In this document: positions 1-8,003 of the stretch, piece after piece
Layout of the letters: each line of letters opens with the position of its first letter
How positions within the stretch are numbered: position 1 is the first letter of the stretch
DNA from: an uncultured Corynebacterium sp.
GTDB taxonomy: Bacteria > Actinomycetota > Actinomycetes > Mycobacteriales > Mycobacteriaceae
NCBI RefSeq assembly: GCF_946221105.1
Contig: NZ_CAMICL010000037.1
Span: forward strand, 1-20,943
Direction of reading: 5' to 3'
Length of the DNA: 20,943 nt
Program-made: the position numbers and the translations under genes
The notes under the pieces: model-generated
What the model saw: only the letters and a program-made list of their open reading frames with translations
Databases searched by the model: none
Told to the model about the DNA's origin: nothing

Positions 1-1517
1 ACGTCCAGCACCACGCGGTTGACGTCGGCGACCTCGTTGGTGATGCGGGTGGAGATGACCTCGAGGGTCTCGTACGGAATGCGCACCCAGTCGGCGGTCA
101 TGGCGTCCTCGGAGGCGACCGGGCGCAGCACGATCGGGTGGCCGTAGGTGCGGCCGTCTCCCTGCACGCCCACGGAGCGCACGTCGGCGAGCAGCACGAC
201 CGGGCACTGCCAGATCTGCTCGTCCATACCGGCCTTGGTCAGCTCTTCGCGGGCGATCGCGTCGGCGGCGCGCAGCGTCTCCAGGCGCTCTTCGGTGACC
301 TCGCCGATGATGCGGATGCCCAGGCCCGGGCCCGGGAACGGCTGGCGGTTCACGATCTCCTCGGGCAGGCCCAGCTCGCGACCGACGGCGCGGACCTCGT
401 CCTTGAACAGCAGACGCAGCGGCTCAACGAGCTCGAACTCCACGTCGTCCGGCAGGCCGCCGACATTGTGGTGGCTCTTGATGTTGGCGGTGCCGGTGCC
501 GCCGCCGGACTCCACCACGTCCGGGTACAGGGTGCCCTGGACCAGGAAGTCCACCTGCTGGCCCTCCAGCACGCCGGCAACGGCGCGCTCGAAGGAGCGG
601 ATGAACTCCGCGCCGATGGCCTTGCGCTTCGCCTCCGGCTCGGTCACGCCGGCGAGCTTGTCCAGGAATGCCTGACGCTCGTCCACGGTGACCAGCTTCG
701 CGCCGGTGGCGGCCACGAAATCGGTCTCCACCTGCTCGCGCTCGCCCTGGCGCAGCAGGCCGTGGTCCACGAACACGCAGGTGAGGCGGTCGCCGATGGC
801 GCGCTGCACGAGTGCTGCCGCGACGGCGGAGTCCACGCCGCCGGACAGGCCGCAGATCGCACGTCCCTCGCCGACCTGCTCGCGCACGTCCGCGATGAGC
901 TGCTCGGCGATGTTGGAGGCGGTCCAGTTCTGCTCCAGGCCGGCAATCTCGGTGAGGAAGCGGGTGAGCACCTCCTGGCCGTGCGGGGAGTGCATGACCT
1001 CCGGGTGGTACTGCACGCCGGCGAGCTTGCGGGAGGCGTCCTCAAACGCAGCCACGGGCGCGCCCGGCGTAGACGCAGTGACCTCGAAGCCTTCCGGCGC
1101 CTGCGTCACGGAGTCGCCGTGGGACATCCACACGGCGTGCTCCGGCTCGAGGCCTGCGTGGAGCACGCCGCCGTCGACACGCATCTGCGTGCGGCCGTAC
1201 TCACGCGCACCGGTCTTGGCCACCTCGCCGCCGAGCGCGCGGGTCATGATCTGGAAGCCGTAGCAGATGCCGAAGATCGGCAGCCCCAGCTCGAAGATCT
1301 CAGCATCGAGCTGCGGCGCGCCCTCTTCGTACACCGACGACGGGCCGCCGGAGAGGATCAGCGCCTGCGGGTTCTTCTCGCGGACTTCTGCGGCGGTGAT
1401 GGTGGAGGGAACCACCTCGGAGAACACGTTCGCCTCGCGCACACGGCGGGCGATCAGCTGCGCGTACTGCGCGCCGAAATCGAGGACAAGGACTGGGCGG
1501 GCTTGCGGAGTATTCAC
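1..1517 (-). CDS. guaA: GMP synthase (glutamine-hydrolysing), C-terminus outside window
   Basis: Converts XMP to GMP using ATP and glutamine-derived ammonia, the last step of guanine nucleotide synthesis in the cytoplasm. The minus-strand frame opens with GTG at 1517 (V-NTPQARPVLVLDFGAQYAQ) and stays open to base 1. The class I amidotransferase domain is first, with nucleophile Cys85 in GICYGFQ. The ATP-pyrophosphatase domain follows, with the P-loop SGGVDS near base 845. The last complete codons read NRVVLD, which in this family is followed by about a dozen residues (..TSKPP..IEWE), so about 505 codons are present and only the extreme C-terminus is missing. No Shine-Dalgarno precedes the start. 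A TACGAT hexamer lies 8 nt upstream, suggesting a leaderless or nearly leaderless mRNA. It is transcribed divergently from the exporter gene, only 52 bp away. Confidence 0.97.
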   Translation of the reverse strand, partial: MNTPQARPVLVLDFGAQYAQLIARRVREANVFSEVVPSTITAAEVREKNPQALILSGGPSSVYEEGAPQLDAEIFELGLPIFGICYGFQIMTRALGGEVAKTGAREYGRTQMRVDGGVLHAGLEPEHAVWMSHGDSVTQAPEGFEVTASTPGAPVAAFEDASRKLAGVQYHPEVMHSPHGQEVLTRFLTEIAGLEQNWTASNIAEQLIADVREQVGEGRAICGLSGGVDSAVAAALVQRAIGDRLTCVFVDHGLLRQGEREQVETDFVAATGAKLVTVDERQAFLDKLAGVTEPEAKRKAIGAEFIRSFERAVAGVLEGQQVDFLVQGTLYPDVVESGGGTGTANIKSHHNVGGLPDDVEFELVEPLRLLFKDEVRAVGRELGLPEEIVNRQPFPGPGLGIRIIGEVTEERLETLRAADAIAREELTKAGMDEQIWQCPVVLLADVRSVGVQGDGRTYGHPIVLRPVASEDAMTADWVRIPYETLEVISTRITNEVADVNRVVLD

Positions 1518-1525
1518 AGGCCTAG

Positions 1526-1531
1526 ATCGTA
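1526..1531 (-). promoter_or_regulatory. Putative -10 box of a leaderless guaA promoter
   Basis: TACGAT on the minus strand ends 8 nt before the guaA GTG. This fits the actinobacterial TANNNT -10 pattern with transcription starting at or next to the start codon. No convincing -35 element is visible. Confidence 0.45.
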
Positions 1532-1569
1532 GTCGATCCCGCGCGAGACCCAACTGCTTGTGCAGCGCC

Positions 1570-2583
1570 ATGGAAAACCCCAGAATGACCAGCATGACAT
1601 TGCGTGCCCCCTCCCCCGTCGAGTCCGCGCCGGACCGCGTCGCCATCGTGTGCATTCTCGCGTCGTGTCTGTTCCTGCAGCTCGGCGCGGCGCTGGCTAC
1701 CTCGCTGTTTCCGCATGCGGGCACGTGGGCGACCAGTTCGCTGCGCCTGGTCATCGCGGGCGCGATCCTGCTTGTGGTCTCGCGCCCCGCGATGTGGCGG
1801 TGGACCCCGGAGCAGTGGGGCGCGGCGGTTGTGCTGGGTTTTTCGCTGGGCTGCATGAACGGCTTCTACTACGCCGGCATCGCCACCGTCCCCCTGGGCG
1901 CCGCGGTGACCATCGAATTCTTAGGGCCCCTGCTGCTTGCGGCGGTGCTGTCCCGCTCGCTTCGCGACGGCGTGTCCGTCCTCCTCGCCCTCACCGGCAT
2001 GCTGCTGCTCGGACTGGATTCCTACACCGGCGAGCCCCTCGACCCGGTCGGCGTTGCCGTGATCCTGCTCGCCGGCGCGTTCTGGGCGCTCTACATCCTG
2101 GCCAACAAGCGCACCGGCGCGCTCATCCCGGGCCAGGGCGGGCTCGCGGTCGCCCTCACGGTCGGCGGCCTGATCACCCTCCCGTTTGGCTGGCAGGGTG
2201 TGGGCACCGTGGTCTCCACCCCTCGCCTTGTGCTGATTGCGGTGGGCACCGCTGTGATGGCCTCGCTCTTCCCGGCGGTGCTGGAGCTGATTGCCTTACG
2301 ACGTCTCCGGCCCCAGGTCTTTTCCATCCTCATTTCGTTCGAGCCGGCCTTCGCCGTGCTGATCGGCTGGCTGGTCCTGCACCAGGACGCGAGCGCGCTG
2401 AAGCTCGGCGCGGTGGCGCTGGTGATCTTCGCGTCGGTGAACCAGACCGTCGGCGGGCGGCGCTCCGCGCGCAGGGCAAGCCGCGCCGGCGTGGTCGAGG
2501 AAGAAGGAAAGCCGCGCAGGTGGCGCCGGAAGGGCACCACCCGCGCGGCTCGCGCGAAAAGCGTTACTGAACAGCCGAGCTGA
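1570..2583 (+). CDS. EamA/RhtA-like DMT-superfamily exporter
   Basis: A 337-aa membrane transporter with two tandem EamA-type halves and about ten hydrophobic segments, beginning around residue 20 and ending near residue 295. Segments such as FLQLGAALATSLF, a PLGAAVTIEFLGPLL motif in the middle and FEPAFAVLIGWLVL near the end resemble the RhtA (threonine/homoserine exporter) subgroup. The substrate cannot be assigned from sequence alone. The C-terminal ~45 residues form a strongly basic hydrophilic tail (RRSARRASR, RRWRRKG). Three in-frame ATGs (1570, 1585, 1594) compete. None has a Shine-Dalgarno; the last has CAGAAT 7 nt upstream and could be a leaderless start. The 3' end overlaps the convergent PAS gene by 20 bp and contains a hairpin that may terminate that operon. 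Confidence 0.88.
   Translation: MENPRMTSMTLRAPSPVESAPDRVAIVCILASCLFLQLGAALATSLFPHAGTWATSSLRLVIAGAILLVVSRPAMWRWTPEQWGAAVVLGFSLGCMNGFYYAGIATVPLGAAVTIEFLGPLLLAAVLSRSLRDGVSVLLALTGMLLLGLDSYTGEPLDPVGVAVILLAGAFWALYILANKRTGALIPGQGGLAVALTVGGLITLPFGWQGVGTVVSTPRLVLIAVGTAVMASLFPAVLELIALRRLRPQVFSILISFEPAFAVLIGWLVLHQDASALKLGAVALVIFASVNQTVGGRRSARRASRAGVVEEEGKPRRWRRKGTTRAARAKSVTEQPS
2511..2549 (-). terminator. Possible intrinsic terminator of the guaB-guaB3-PAS operon, inside the opposing gene
   Basis: Two 13-bp arms (2511-2523 and 2537-2549) are inverted repeats with one mismatch around a 13-nt loop. On the minus strand the hairpin follows the PAS-gene stop by about 15 nt and is followed by the T-rich run TTTCCTTCTTCCT. 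The hairpin lies in the exporter's basic C-terminal coding sequence, so the repeat could also be chance in GC-rich arginine codons. Confidence 0.4.
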
Positions 2584-3856
2584 GGCGCTCCAGGGCCGCG
2601 CGCACCTCGTCGGTAGACGGCGCCTGCGCGAGCTTCTCAGAAGCCTGCTGCAGCTGGGCGATGGACTTATCCGCCGCCTCCATAGCCTTGTTGACCTGCT
2701 CCACCAGCGGCATCACTTCGGCGCCCATGGTGGACTCGTTGGTGTTCTGGGACCAGCGGCGGATCATCTCCAGCGGAATCTTGGTCAGCTCGGAAATGGA
2801 GTTGACCTTCAGCTCCACGCGGCGGCGGAAGGACGAGTGCAGGAAGACCGCGTCGTCCATCTCGCGCACGTCGACCTCGAGCGCGTCCACAAGCAGGCGC
2901 ATGGATTCATCTGCGCCGGCCTCGGTGGAGAACTGCGCGGTCTGCGCAGTGTGCAGACGCGCCAGGGCAATCGCCATGCGCGCGTTGGCGGTCTTGGCGT
3001 AGAGCTCCTCAGCCACCTCCTCCAGGGTGGCGGCGTTTTCGTCGATGATGCCGCGCATGGTCGCCCACACCTGCAGCGGAGCGAGCAGCAGGGTGCGCGA
3101 AGCGCCCTCGGTGACCACGTTTTCCATCTCCGCCTTCACGTTGTTGGTGACGGCGTTTTCCTCCACCAGGGTGGCGGAAGCCTTGCGCAGTTCGTCGGCC
3201 GCGTCCTGGATGGCGGTCTGGACGGACATGAACTGGTCCAGCTCGCTGTACAGCGCGTGGGCCGCGTCGTAGATGTCGCCCGAGCCTTCCGGCAGGGTGA
3301 ATCCGGCGTCCTCGAGCGCCTGCACCTCGGCAGGCAGGGCGGCGCGGATGAACGCGTCGTAGTCCGGCAGCAGCTCGCCGATCTTTTCCGCGCCCATGAC
3401 GGCGCGTTCGCGGCGGCCCACGCCGTTGGCCTTCGCCTCATGCTCGACCAGGTTCGCCTCCTGGTAAAGCTCGCCCGCAGCTTCGAAGCGCTCCGTCATC
3501 GGACGGGTGCGCACGGACAGGTAGCCGCCGTTGGGCAGCGGGGTGACGGTGGCGAGCACGTCGTAAGCCGAGCCGCTCTCAGCCAGGTTGCGCACATACG
3601 CGGCAAACGGGCGACCATCTTCGATGGTGTCCCACATGAGCTTGAAGGCGCCGCCCGGCATCTCGTCGTTGCGGATGAGGTTGTGCGGCTTGCCGATCAT
3701 CTCGTCCGCGTCGTACTGGGCGTACTTGATGAACACATCGTTGACATGCGTCATCACACCCTTCGCGTCGGTGACCGAGAAGAAGATGTCGTTGACGTCG
3801 ACTTCGTGGGAGGCACCCTCCGGTGCGTCGCGAAGAATGGTTACACGGCTAGACAT
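2564..3856 (-). CDS. Aer-like PAS-domain sensor protein, soluble, no recognisable output domain
   Basis: 430 aa. Residues ~20-120 form a PAS domain of the aerotaxis-receptor type: VTDAKGVMTHVNDVF, then PHNLIRNDEMPGGAF and MWDTIEDGRPF. Against E. coli Aer (numbering from memory), the residues at FAD-pocket positions His53, Arg57 and Trp70 are kept (His58, Arg62, Trp75). Aer His58, Asp60 and Trp79 are replaced by Asn63, Glu65 and Phe84. The remaining ~300 residues are acidic, Ala/Glu-rich and mostly helical, with KTANARMAIALARLHTAQ near the middle and heptad-like stretches at the end. I see no transmembrane segment, HAMP, methyl-accepting, kinase or GGDEF signature. The start is 20 bp after the guaB3 stop, so it is probably third in the guaB operon. 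It could be a redox or flavin sensor with a protein partner; that is inference. Confidence 0.85.
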   Translation of the reverse strand: MSSRVTILRDAPEGASHEVDVNDIFFSVTDAKGVMTHVNDVFIKYAQYDADEMIGKPHNLIRNDEMPGGAFKLMWDTIEDGRPFAAYVRNLAESGSAYDVLATVTPLPNGGYLSVRTRPMTERFEAAGELYQEANLVEHEAKANGVGRRERAVMGAEKIGELLPDYDAFIRAALPAEVQALEDAGFTLPEGSGDIYDAAHALYSELDQFMSVQTAIQDAADELRKASATLVEENAVTNNVKAEMENVVTEGASRTLLLAPLQVWATMRGIIDENAATLEEVAEELYAKTANARMAIALARLHTAQTAQFSTEAGADESMRLLVDALEVDVREMDDAVFLHSSFRRRVELKVNSISELTKIPLEMIRRWSQNTNESTMGAEVMPLVEQVNKAMEAADKSIAQLQQASEKLAQAPSTDEVRAALERLSSAVQ

Positions 3857-3876
3857 AGGCGTACTCGTCCAATTTC

Positions 3877-5031
3877 TTAACTGCGGATTGCCAGATCGGC
3901 TTTCTGAAAAGCTTTCACATCAGTATAACCACACTTCGCCATGATTCTCTTCAGACCTCCGACGATGTTGAGCCCGCCATACGGATCGCTCGACGGGCCG
4001 AAGAGCACCGTCTCCAGCGAAGTGGAGGTGCTGGCAATCGGATCCTTGCTCACGCCACCGCGGGGGAATCGCGGGTGCGCCGCCTGTGCCTCCCAGTACA
4101 CCCCGTTCGCCGCAGCCTCTGTTGCCTGCTCCAAGCTGCGGCCGAGCATGACAGCGTCCGCGCCGCACGCGATGGCGAGGGCGATGCCGTCGGCGTCCCA
4201 CAGCGGAACATCGGCTAGCACGTGCACGTAGCGCCCACCGGTCTCGTCCAGGTAGTCGCGGCGGGCGGCCGCCACATCGGCGATCGCTGTCGCCGTCGGG
4301 ACGTTCACCACGGTGCTGGAGGAACCGGAGCCCACAATCACACCGGCCACGCCGGAGCGCATCAGGTGTGTTGCCGTGGAGTAGTCGAACACCCCGCCCG
4401 CGATCACCGGCACGTCCAGCGAGCCGACGAACTCCTTCAAGTTCAAAGGCTCGCCACCCTGCTGCACGTGCTCGGCGGAAACGATGGAGCCCTGGATGAA
4501 CAGGATCTCCGCACCCGCGGCGATGACCACCGGCGCGAGCTCGCGCGCGTTCTGCGGGCTCACGCGCACGGCCACGGTCACGCCGGAGTCGCGCACCTGC
4601 GCGATGCGCTCGGCGAGCAAATCAGTGTCAAGCTCCGCGGCATGCAACTCCTGCAGCGTGCGCACGTTGCGCTCCCCGGAGTCGATGTACTCCTGGTACT
4701 TCTCCTCCGAGTCGATGCCCCAGGCGTCCTCGCACGAGTCCACGACCTTCTTCACCGCGGCCTCAAAGTCGGCGTGGCGGCCCCACAGTCCCTCGGCGTC
4801 GATCACGCCGAGGCCGCCCTGCTTGCCCATCTCGATGACAAACTCGGGGCTGGCCAACGCGTCGGTCGGGTGGGAGACGAGCGGGATGTCGAACGCGTAA
4901 GCGTCGATATGCCAGCTCGTGTCCACGTCCTTGGAAGAACGGGTGCGGCGCTTTGGCACGATCGAAAGGTCGCCCAGGTCGTACGCCCTGCGGGCCTCGC
5001 GGCCGAGACCGATTTCCACGTAGTCGCGCAT
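3877..5031 (-). CDS. guaB3: GuaB3-family IMP dehydrogenase-related protein
   Basis: 384 aa, an IMPDH/GMP-reductase-type TIM barrel without CBS domains. It starts MRDYVEIGLGREARRAY, a typical opening of the actinobacterial GuaB3 group. It keeps barrel motifs such as VPVIAGGVFD and the phosphate-binding ACGADAVMLG near residue 310. The IMPDH catalytic loop (GIGPGSICTTR in the neighbouring guaB product) is replaced here by VGSGSSSTVVNV, so the nucleophilic cysteine is absent. Classical IMP dehydrogenase chemistry is therefore doubtful, and its reaction in actinobacteria is, to my knowledge, not settled. The ATG is preceded by GGGGA beginning at the guaB stop, 9 bp between genes. It is co-transcribed with guaB. 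Confidence 0.93.
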   Translation of the reverse strand: MRDYVEIGLGREARRAYDLGDLSIVPKRRTRSSKDVDTSWHIDAYAFDIPLVSHPTDALASPEFVIEMGKQGGLGVIDAEGLWGRHADFEAAVKKVVDSCEDAWGIDSEEKYQEYIDSGERNVRTLQELHAAELDTDLLAERIAQVRDSGVTVAVRVSPQNARELAPVVIAAGAEILFIQGSIVSAEHVQQGGEPLNLKEFVGSLDVPVIAGGVFDYSTATHLMRSGVAGVIVGSGSSSTVVNVPTATAIADVAAARRDYLDETGGRYVHVLADVPLWDADGIALAIACGADAVMLGRSLEQATEAAANGVYWEAQAAHPRFPRGGVSKDPIASTSTSLETVLFGPSSDPYGGLNIVGGLKRIMAKCGYTDVKAFQKADLAIRS

Positions 5032-5040
5032 ATGTGTCCC

Positions 5041-6564
5041 CTACTGGCGGTAGTTCGGCGCTTCGACGGTCTGCGTGATGTCGTGCGGGTGCGACTCGCG
5101 CAGGCCGGCGGCGGTGATCTGGACGAACTGCTTCGTCTGCAGCTCCTCAATGGAGGCCGCGCCCGTGTAGCCCATGGCGGCGCGCAGGCCGCCGACGATC
5201 TGGTGGGTGATGGAATCCAGCTCGCCGCGGAACGGCACGCGGCCCTCAATGCCCTCCGGCACCAGCTTGTCCTCGCTGGTCACGTCAGCCTGGAAGTAGC
5301 GGTCCTTGGAGAAGGAGCGCTTCTCGCCGGTCAGGCCGCGGCCCTGCATCGCGCCCATGGAGCCCATGCCGCGGTAGCGCTTGTACTGCTTGCCGCCCAC
5401 GACCACGATCTCGCCCGGGGCCTCTGCGGTGCCGGCGAGCATGGAGCCGAGCATGACTGTCGACGCACCGGCGGCCAGCGCCTTGGCCACGTCGCCGGAG
5501 AACTGCATGCCGCCATCGGCGATGATCGGCACACCTGCGGCCTTCGCCGGGACGGACGCCTCAAGGATCGAGGTGATCTGCGGCGCGCCCACACCCGCCA
5601 CCACACGGGTGGTGCAAATCGAGCCCGGGCCGATGCCCACCTTGATCGCGTCGGCGCCAGCGTCGATCATCGCCTTCGCCGCGCTGCGGGTGGCCAGGTT
5701 GCCGCCGATGACGTCCACGCGGTCGCCGAAATCCTTCTTCACGCGCGAGACCATCTCGAGCACGCGGTTGTTGTGCGCGTGCGCGGAGTCCACCACAAGC
5801 GCGTCCACGCCGGCTTCGACCAGCAGACCCGCGCGGTCGAAAGAGTCCTCGCCCGTGCCCACACCAGCGGCGACGAGCAGGCGGCCGTCGGCGTCCTTGG
5901 AGGCGTTCGGGTACTGCTCGCTCTTAACAAAGTCCTTCACGGTAATCAGGCCGGCCAGAGTGCCGTCCTTGGCCACGATCGGCAGCTTCTCCACCTTGTT
6001 GGAGGACAGCAGCGCCAAAGCTTCTTGCTTATCGACGCCCTCCGGTGCCACCACGAGCGGCATCGGGGTCATGACCTCGGCGACCTTGCGATTGAAGTCT
6101 GCCTCGAAGCGCATGTCGCGGTTGGTGATGATGCCGACCAGGCGGCCGCCGTCGTCCACCACCGGCAGGCCGGAGATGCGGAAGCGGGCGCAGAGCGCGT
6201 CCACGTCTTCAAGCGTCATGTCCGGGGTTGCGGTGACCGGGTTGGAAACCATGCCGGACTCGGAGCGCTTCACGATGTCGACGTGCTCCGCCTGGTCCTG
6301 GGCGCTCAAGTTACGGTGCACCACGCCGATGCCGCCCTGGCGCGCCATCGCGATCGCCATGCGGGACTCGGTGACCGTGTCCATCGCGGCGGAGGCAATC
6401 GGCATGCCCAGACGGATGTTCTTGGTGAACTGGGAGGCGGTGCTCACCTCGGACGGGACGATGTGGGACTCCGCCGGCAGCAGCAGCACATCGTCGAAGG
6501 TCAGGCCGCGAAGCGCCACCTTGTCCGGATCGTCCCCACCAGTCCACACACGCTCGTTAGCCAT
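5041..6564 (-). CDS. guaB: Inosine-5'-monophosphate dehydrogenase
   Basis: 507 aa. Oxidises IMP to XMP with NAD+, the committed step to guanine nucleotides, and supplies the substrate of GuaA encoded nearby. The barrel starts with LTFDDVLLLP (21-30). Two CBS domains occupy about residues 105-220. The NAD-contacting aspartate is Asp259 in VDSAHAHNN, and the catalytic loop is Gly310-Arg320 with Cys317 in GIGPGSICTTR. The flap region contains KRYRGMGSMGAM. The length is normal for a bacterial IMPDH. The ATG has a strong Shine-Dalgarno (GGAGAGGAGA, ~8 nt spacing). It is the first gene of a guaB-guaB3-PAS run. Confidence 0.98.
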   Translation of the reverse strand: MANERVWTGGDDPDKVALRGLTFDDVLLLPAESHIVPSEVSTASQFTKNIRLGMPIASAAMDTVTESRMAIAMARQGGIGVVHRNLSAQDQAEHVDIVKRSESGMVSNPVTATPDMTLEDVDALCARFRISGLPVVDDGGRLVGIITNRDMRFEADFNRKVAEVMTPMPLVVAPEGVDKQEALALLSSNKVEKLPIVAKDGTLAGLITVKDFVKSEQYPNASKDADGRLLVAAGVGTGEDSFDRAGLLVEAGVDALVVDSAHAHNNRVLEMVSRVKKDFGDRVDVIGGNLATRSAAKAMIDAGADAIKVGIGPGSICTTRVVAGVGAPQITSILEASVPAKAAGVPIIADGGMQFSGDVAKALAAGASTVMLGSMLAGTAEAPGEIVVVGGKQYKRYRGMGSMGAMQGRGLTGEKRSFSKDRYFQADVTSEDKLVPEGIEGRVPFRGELDSITHQIVGGLRAAMGYTGAASIEELQTKQFVQITAAGLRESHPHDITQTVEAPNYRQ

Positions 6565-6600
6565 CGCTTAGTCTCCTCTCCCGCGCAGATGTTTTCCGCC

Positions 6601-6606
6601 ATGATA
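6601..6606 (-). promoter_or_regulatory. Putative -10 box for guaB
   Basis: TATCAT (within TTATATCAT) on the minus strand lies about 36 nt upstream of the guaB ATG, leaving a short leader that includes the Shine-Dalgarno. No good -35 is seen at 17 nt. It is the only AT-rich spot in the 135-bp guaB/DUF5319 divergent region on this side. Confidence 0.4.
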
Positions 6607-6686
6607 TAACGCTGCGCAAATACCGACCGTGCCACCCAGTTCAGCGCTCTTTTCAGCAGGCGGTCCAGCCGGTTTGCCACACCGTA

Positions 6687-6692
6687 TAGGGT
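6687..6692 (+). promoter_or_regulatory. Putative -10 box of a leaderless promoter (DUF5319 gene)
   Basis: TAGGGT lies exactly 7 nt upstream of the GTG at 6700. An overlapping TATAGG two bases earlier is an alternative. There is no ribosome-binding site, consistent with a leaderless transcript. Confidence 0.5.
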
Positions 6693-6699
6693 TAGACGG

Positions 6700-7071
6700 G
6701 TGAACTACGACGACATGATGCCACTGGACCCGTTCGCGGACGACCCCAACGACCCGGCATCCTTCATCGAGGACGATGAGCACGCCGAGCCGCTGTCGCC
6801 CGCAGAACGCGTCGCAGTGATCCAGGATCTCTCGCACGTGCGCGACGCGAAGCGGATGCTCAAACCCCGCGGCATCCTCGGGGTGTCGTTCCTCTGCGAG
6901 GACTGCGACCAGGTCCACTACTACGACTGGGAGATCATGGAGCAAAACATGATCGCCTCGCTGAACAACCAGCTGCCGCCGGTGCATGAGCCCAGCGCGA
7001 ACCCGAACATCGAGGCCTACGTGCCCTGGGACTACGCCATGGGCTACCTCGACGGCCTAGAGGGGCGCTAG
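6700..7071 (+). CDS. DUF5319-type conserved small protein
   Basis: 123 aa, acidic at the N-terminus (MNYDDMMPLDPFADDPNDPA). A core HVRDAKRMLKPRGILGVSF is followed by Cys66-x2-Cys69, His73 and a Tyr/Trp-rich segment (YYDWEIM, PWDYAMGYLDGL). No signal peptide or membrane segment. I recognise it as the actinobacterial conserved protein that sits next to guaB and sigD in this lineage (Rv3412-like, from memory); the function is unknown. The Cys-x2-Cys-x3-His cluster could bind a metal, but a lone pair of cysteines would need a dimer or other ligands. The GTG start is chosen because no other start fits and the -10 box sits 7 nt upstream. Its stop codon overlaps the rsdA stop in a shared CTAG palindrome. 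Confidence 0.88.
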   Translation: MNYDDMMPLDPFADDPNDPASFIEDDEHAEPLSPAERVAVIQDLSHVRDAKRMLKPRGILGVSFLCEDCDQVHYYDWEIMEQNMIASLNNQLPPVHEPSANPNIEAYVPWDYAMGYLDGLEGR

Positions 7072-8003
7072 GAGCTGCTGCCCGCGCCGGGAGGAACCAC
7101 CAGACCGCTCGCGGCGCCGTAACCGGCCGGGGGCGCCATCGTCGCCGGATCATTGACGCGCAGCGACGGATTCTCCTGCTCCGACCCCGTGCCGGCCGGC
7201 GTTTCGTTGGCCGTGCCTTGGTCCTGCGACGGAGCCGTGCTGCCGGCAGTTGTGCTCGGCTGCGGGCTCGACGGCACCAGCTGGGTCGGCTGGGTGCCCG
7301 TAGTGGACTGCGAAGGCTGGCGGGCGCCAGATCCCGTACCCGCGCCTGCACCAGGACCGCGCTGCTCCGGATCCTGCGGCGCCTGCGTCGGCTGCTGCGC
7401 CGGCGGTACCGGCGCTGCCGGGGGCTGCTCCGGCTCCGGCCGCTCAGTGGAGACCTCTTCCGCCGACACCGTGGTCGCCTCCGTGACCGTCTCGGTCACC
7501 GTGGCGGCCGCCCCTTCCCTGGCTGCGCGCTGCTCGCGCTCCTTCATGGTGGCCACCAAGCCGCGGGCCTGCTCCAGCAGGTCGCGGGCGGCAGCCGCGT
7601 CACCGTTTTCGCTGGCCACCTCAAGCTCGTCGAGGGTGGTGGCTAGCTCCACCACGGTGGTGTCCTCGTCGGCAGCGCTGCCCTCGAACAGGGCGGCACC
7701 GGTGCCGACGCACACCACGGTCGCCGCGGCCGCGCCGATCAGGCCGGACAGCCAAGGGCTGACGCGGCGCTTCGCCTTCTCCGCGCGCTTCTCGTCCAAC
7801 GAGGAAACGTTGCCAGCGGGCTGGGAATCCTCCACGAACAGCTGCGGGGCGGGCGGCATCGGGCGGTCGACATCGGTCTTCAGCTCCAGCAGGGCGGCGG
7901 CGAGGGGGTCGTTGCCTGCCGAAGGATCGTCGCCAAGCATGAGCGCCTCAATGAACGCATCGCTGTGCGCGAACTCCTCAAAGTGATCGTCCTGCCGTGT
8001 CAT
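7068..8003 (-). CDS. rsdA: Anti-sigma-D factor RsdA, membrane anchored
   Basis: 311 aa. The N-terminal ~50 residues, including DPLAAALLELKTDVDRPMP, look like the sigma-binding region of RsdA, which holds SigD at the membrane and is released by proteolysis in mycobacteria. A basic stretch (EKRAEKAKRR) precedes one transmembrane segment at ~84-106. Outside the membrane there is a helical stretch (DLLEQARGLVATMKEREQ), then a long Pro/Thr/Ser/Gln/Gly-rich low-complexity region to the C-terminus, typical of a cell-wall-spanning tail. The ATG overlaps the sigD stop as ATGA, so the two are translationally coupled and made in stoichiometric amounts. The assignment rests on position, topology and N-terminal resemblance; the extracytoplasmic part is poorly conserved in the family. 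Confidence 0.88.
   Translation of the reverse strand: MTRQDDHFEEFAHSDAFIEALMLGDDPSAGNDPLAAALLELKTDVDRPMPPAPQLFVEDSQPAGNVSSLDEKRAEKAKRRVSPWLSGLIGAAAATVVCVGTGAALFEGSAADEDTTVVELATTLDELEVASENGDAAAARDLLEQARGLVATMKEREQRAAREGAAATVTETVTEATTVSAEEVSTERPEPEQPPAAPVPPAQQPTQAPQDPEQRGPGAGAGTGSGARQPSQSTTGTQPTQLVPSSPQPSTTAGSTAPSQDQGTANETPAGTGSEQENPSLRVNDPATMAPPAGYGAASGLVVPPGAGSSS

Noticed and set aside
138..1532. Long plus-strand open frame opposite guaA
   Set aside because: It is antisense to the clear GuaA frame, which has the family's catalytic motifs. The translation is a His/Arg/Leu-rich composition typical of GC-rich shadow frames.
4222..6609. 795-aa plus-strand open frame opposite guaB and guaB3
   Set aside because: It is antisense to two intact, well-known genes. 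It has no domain, a biased His/Gly/Asp composition and no ribosome-binding site.
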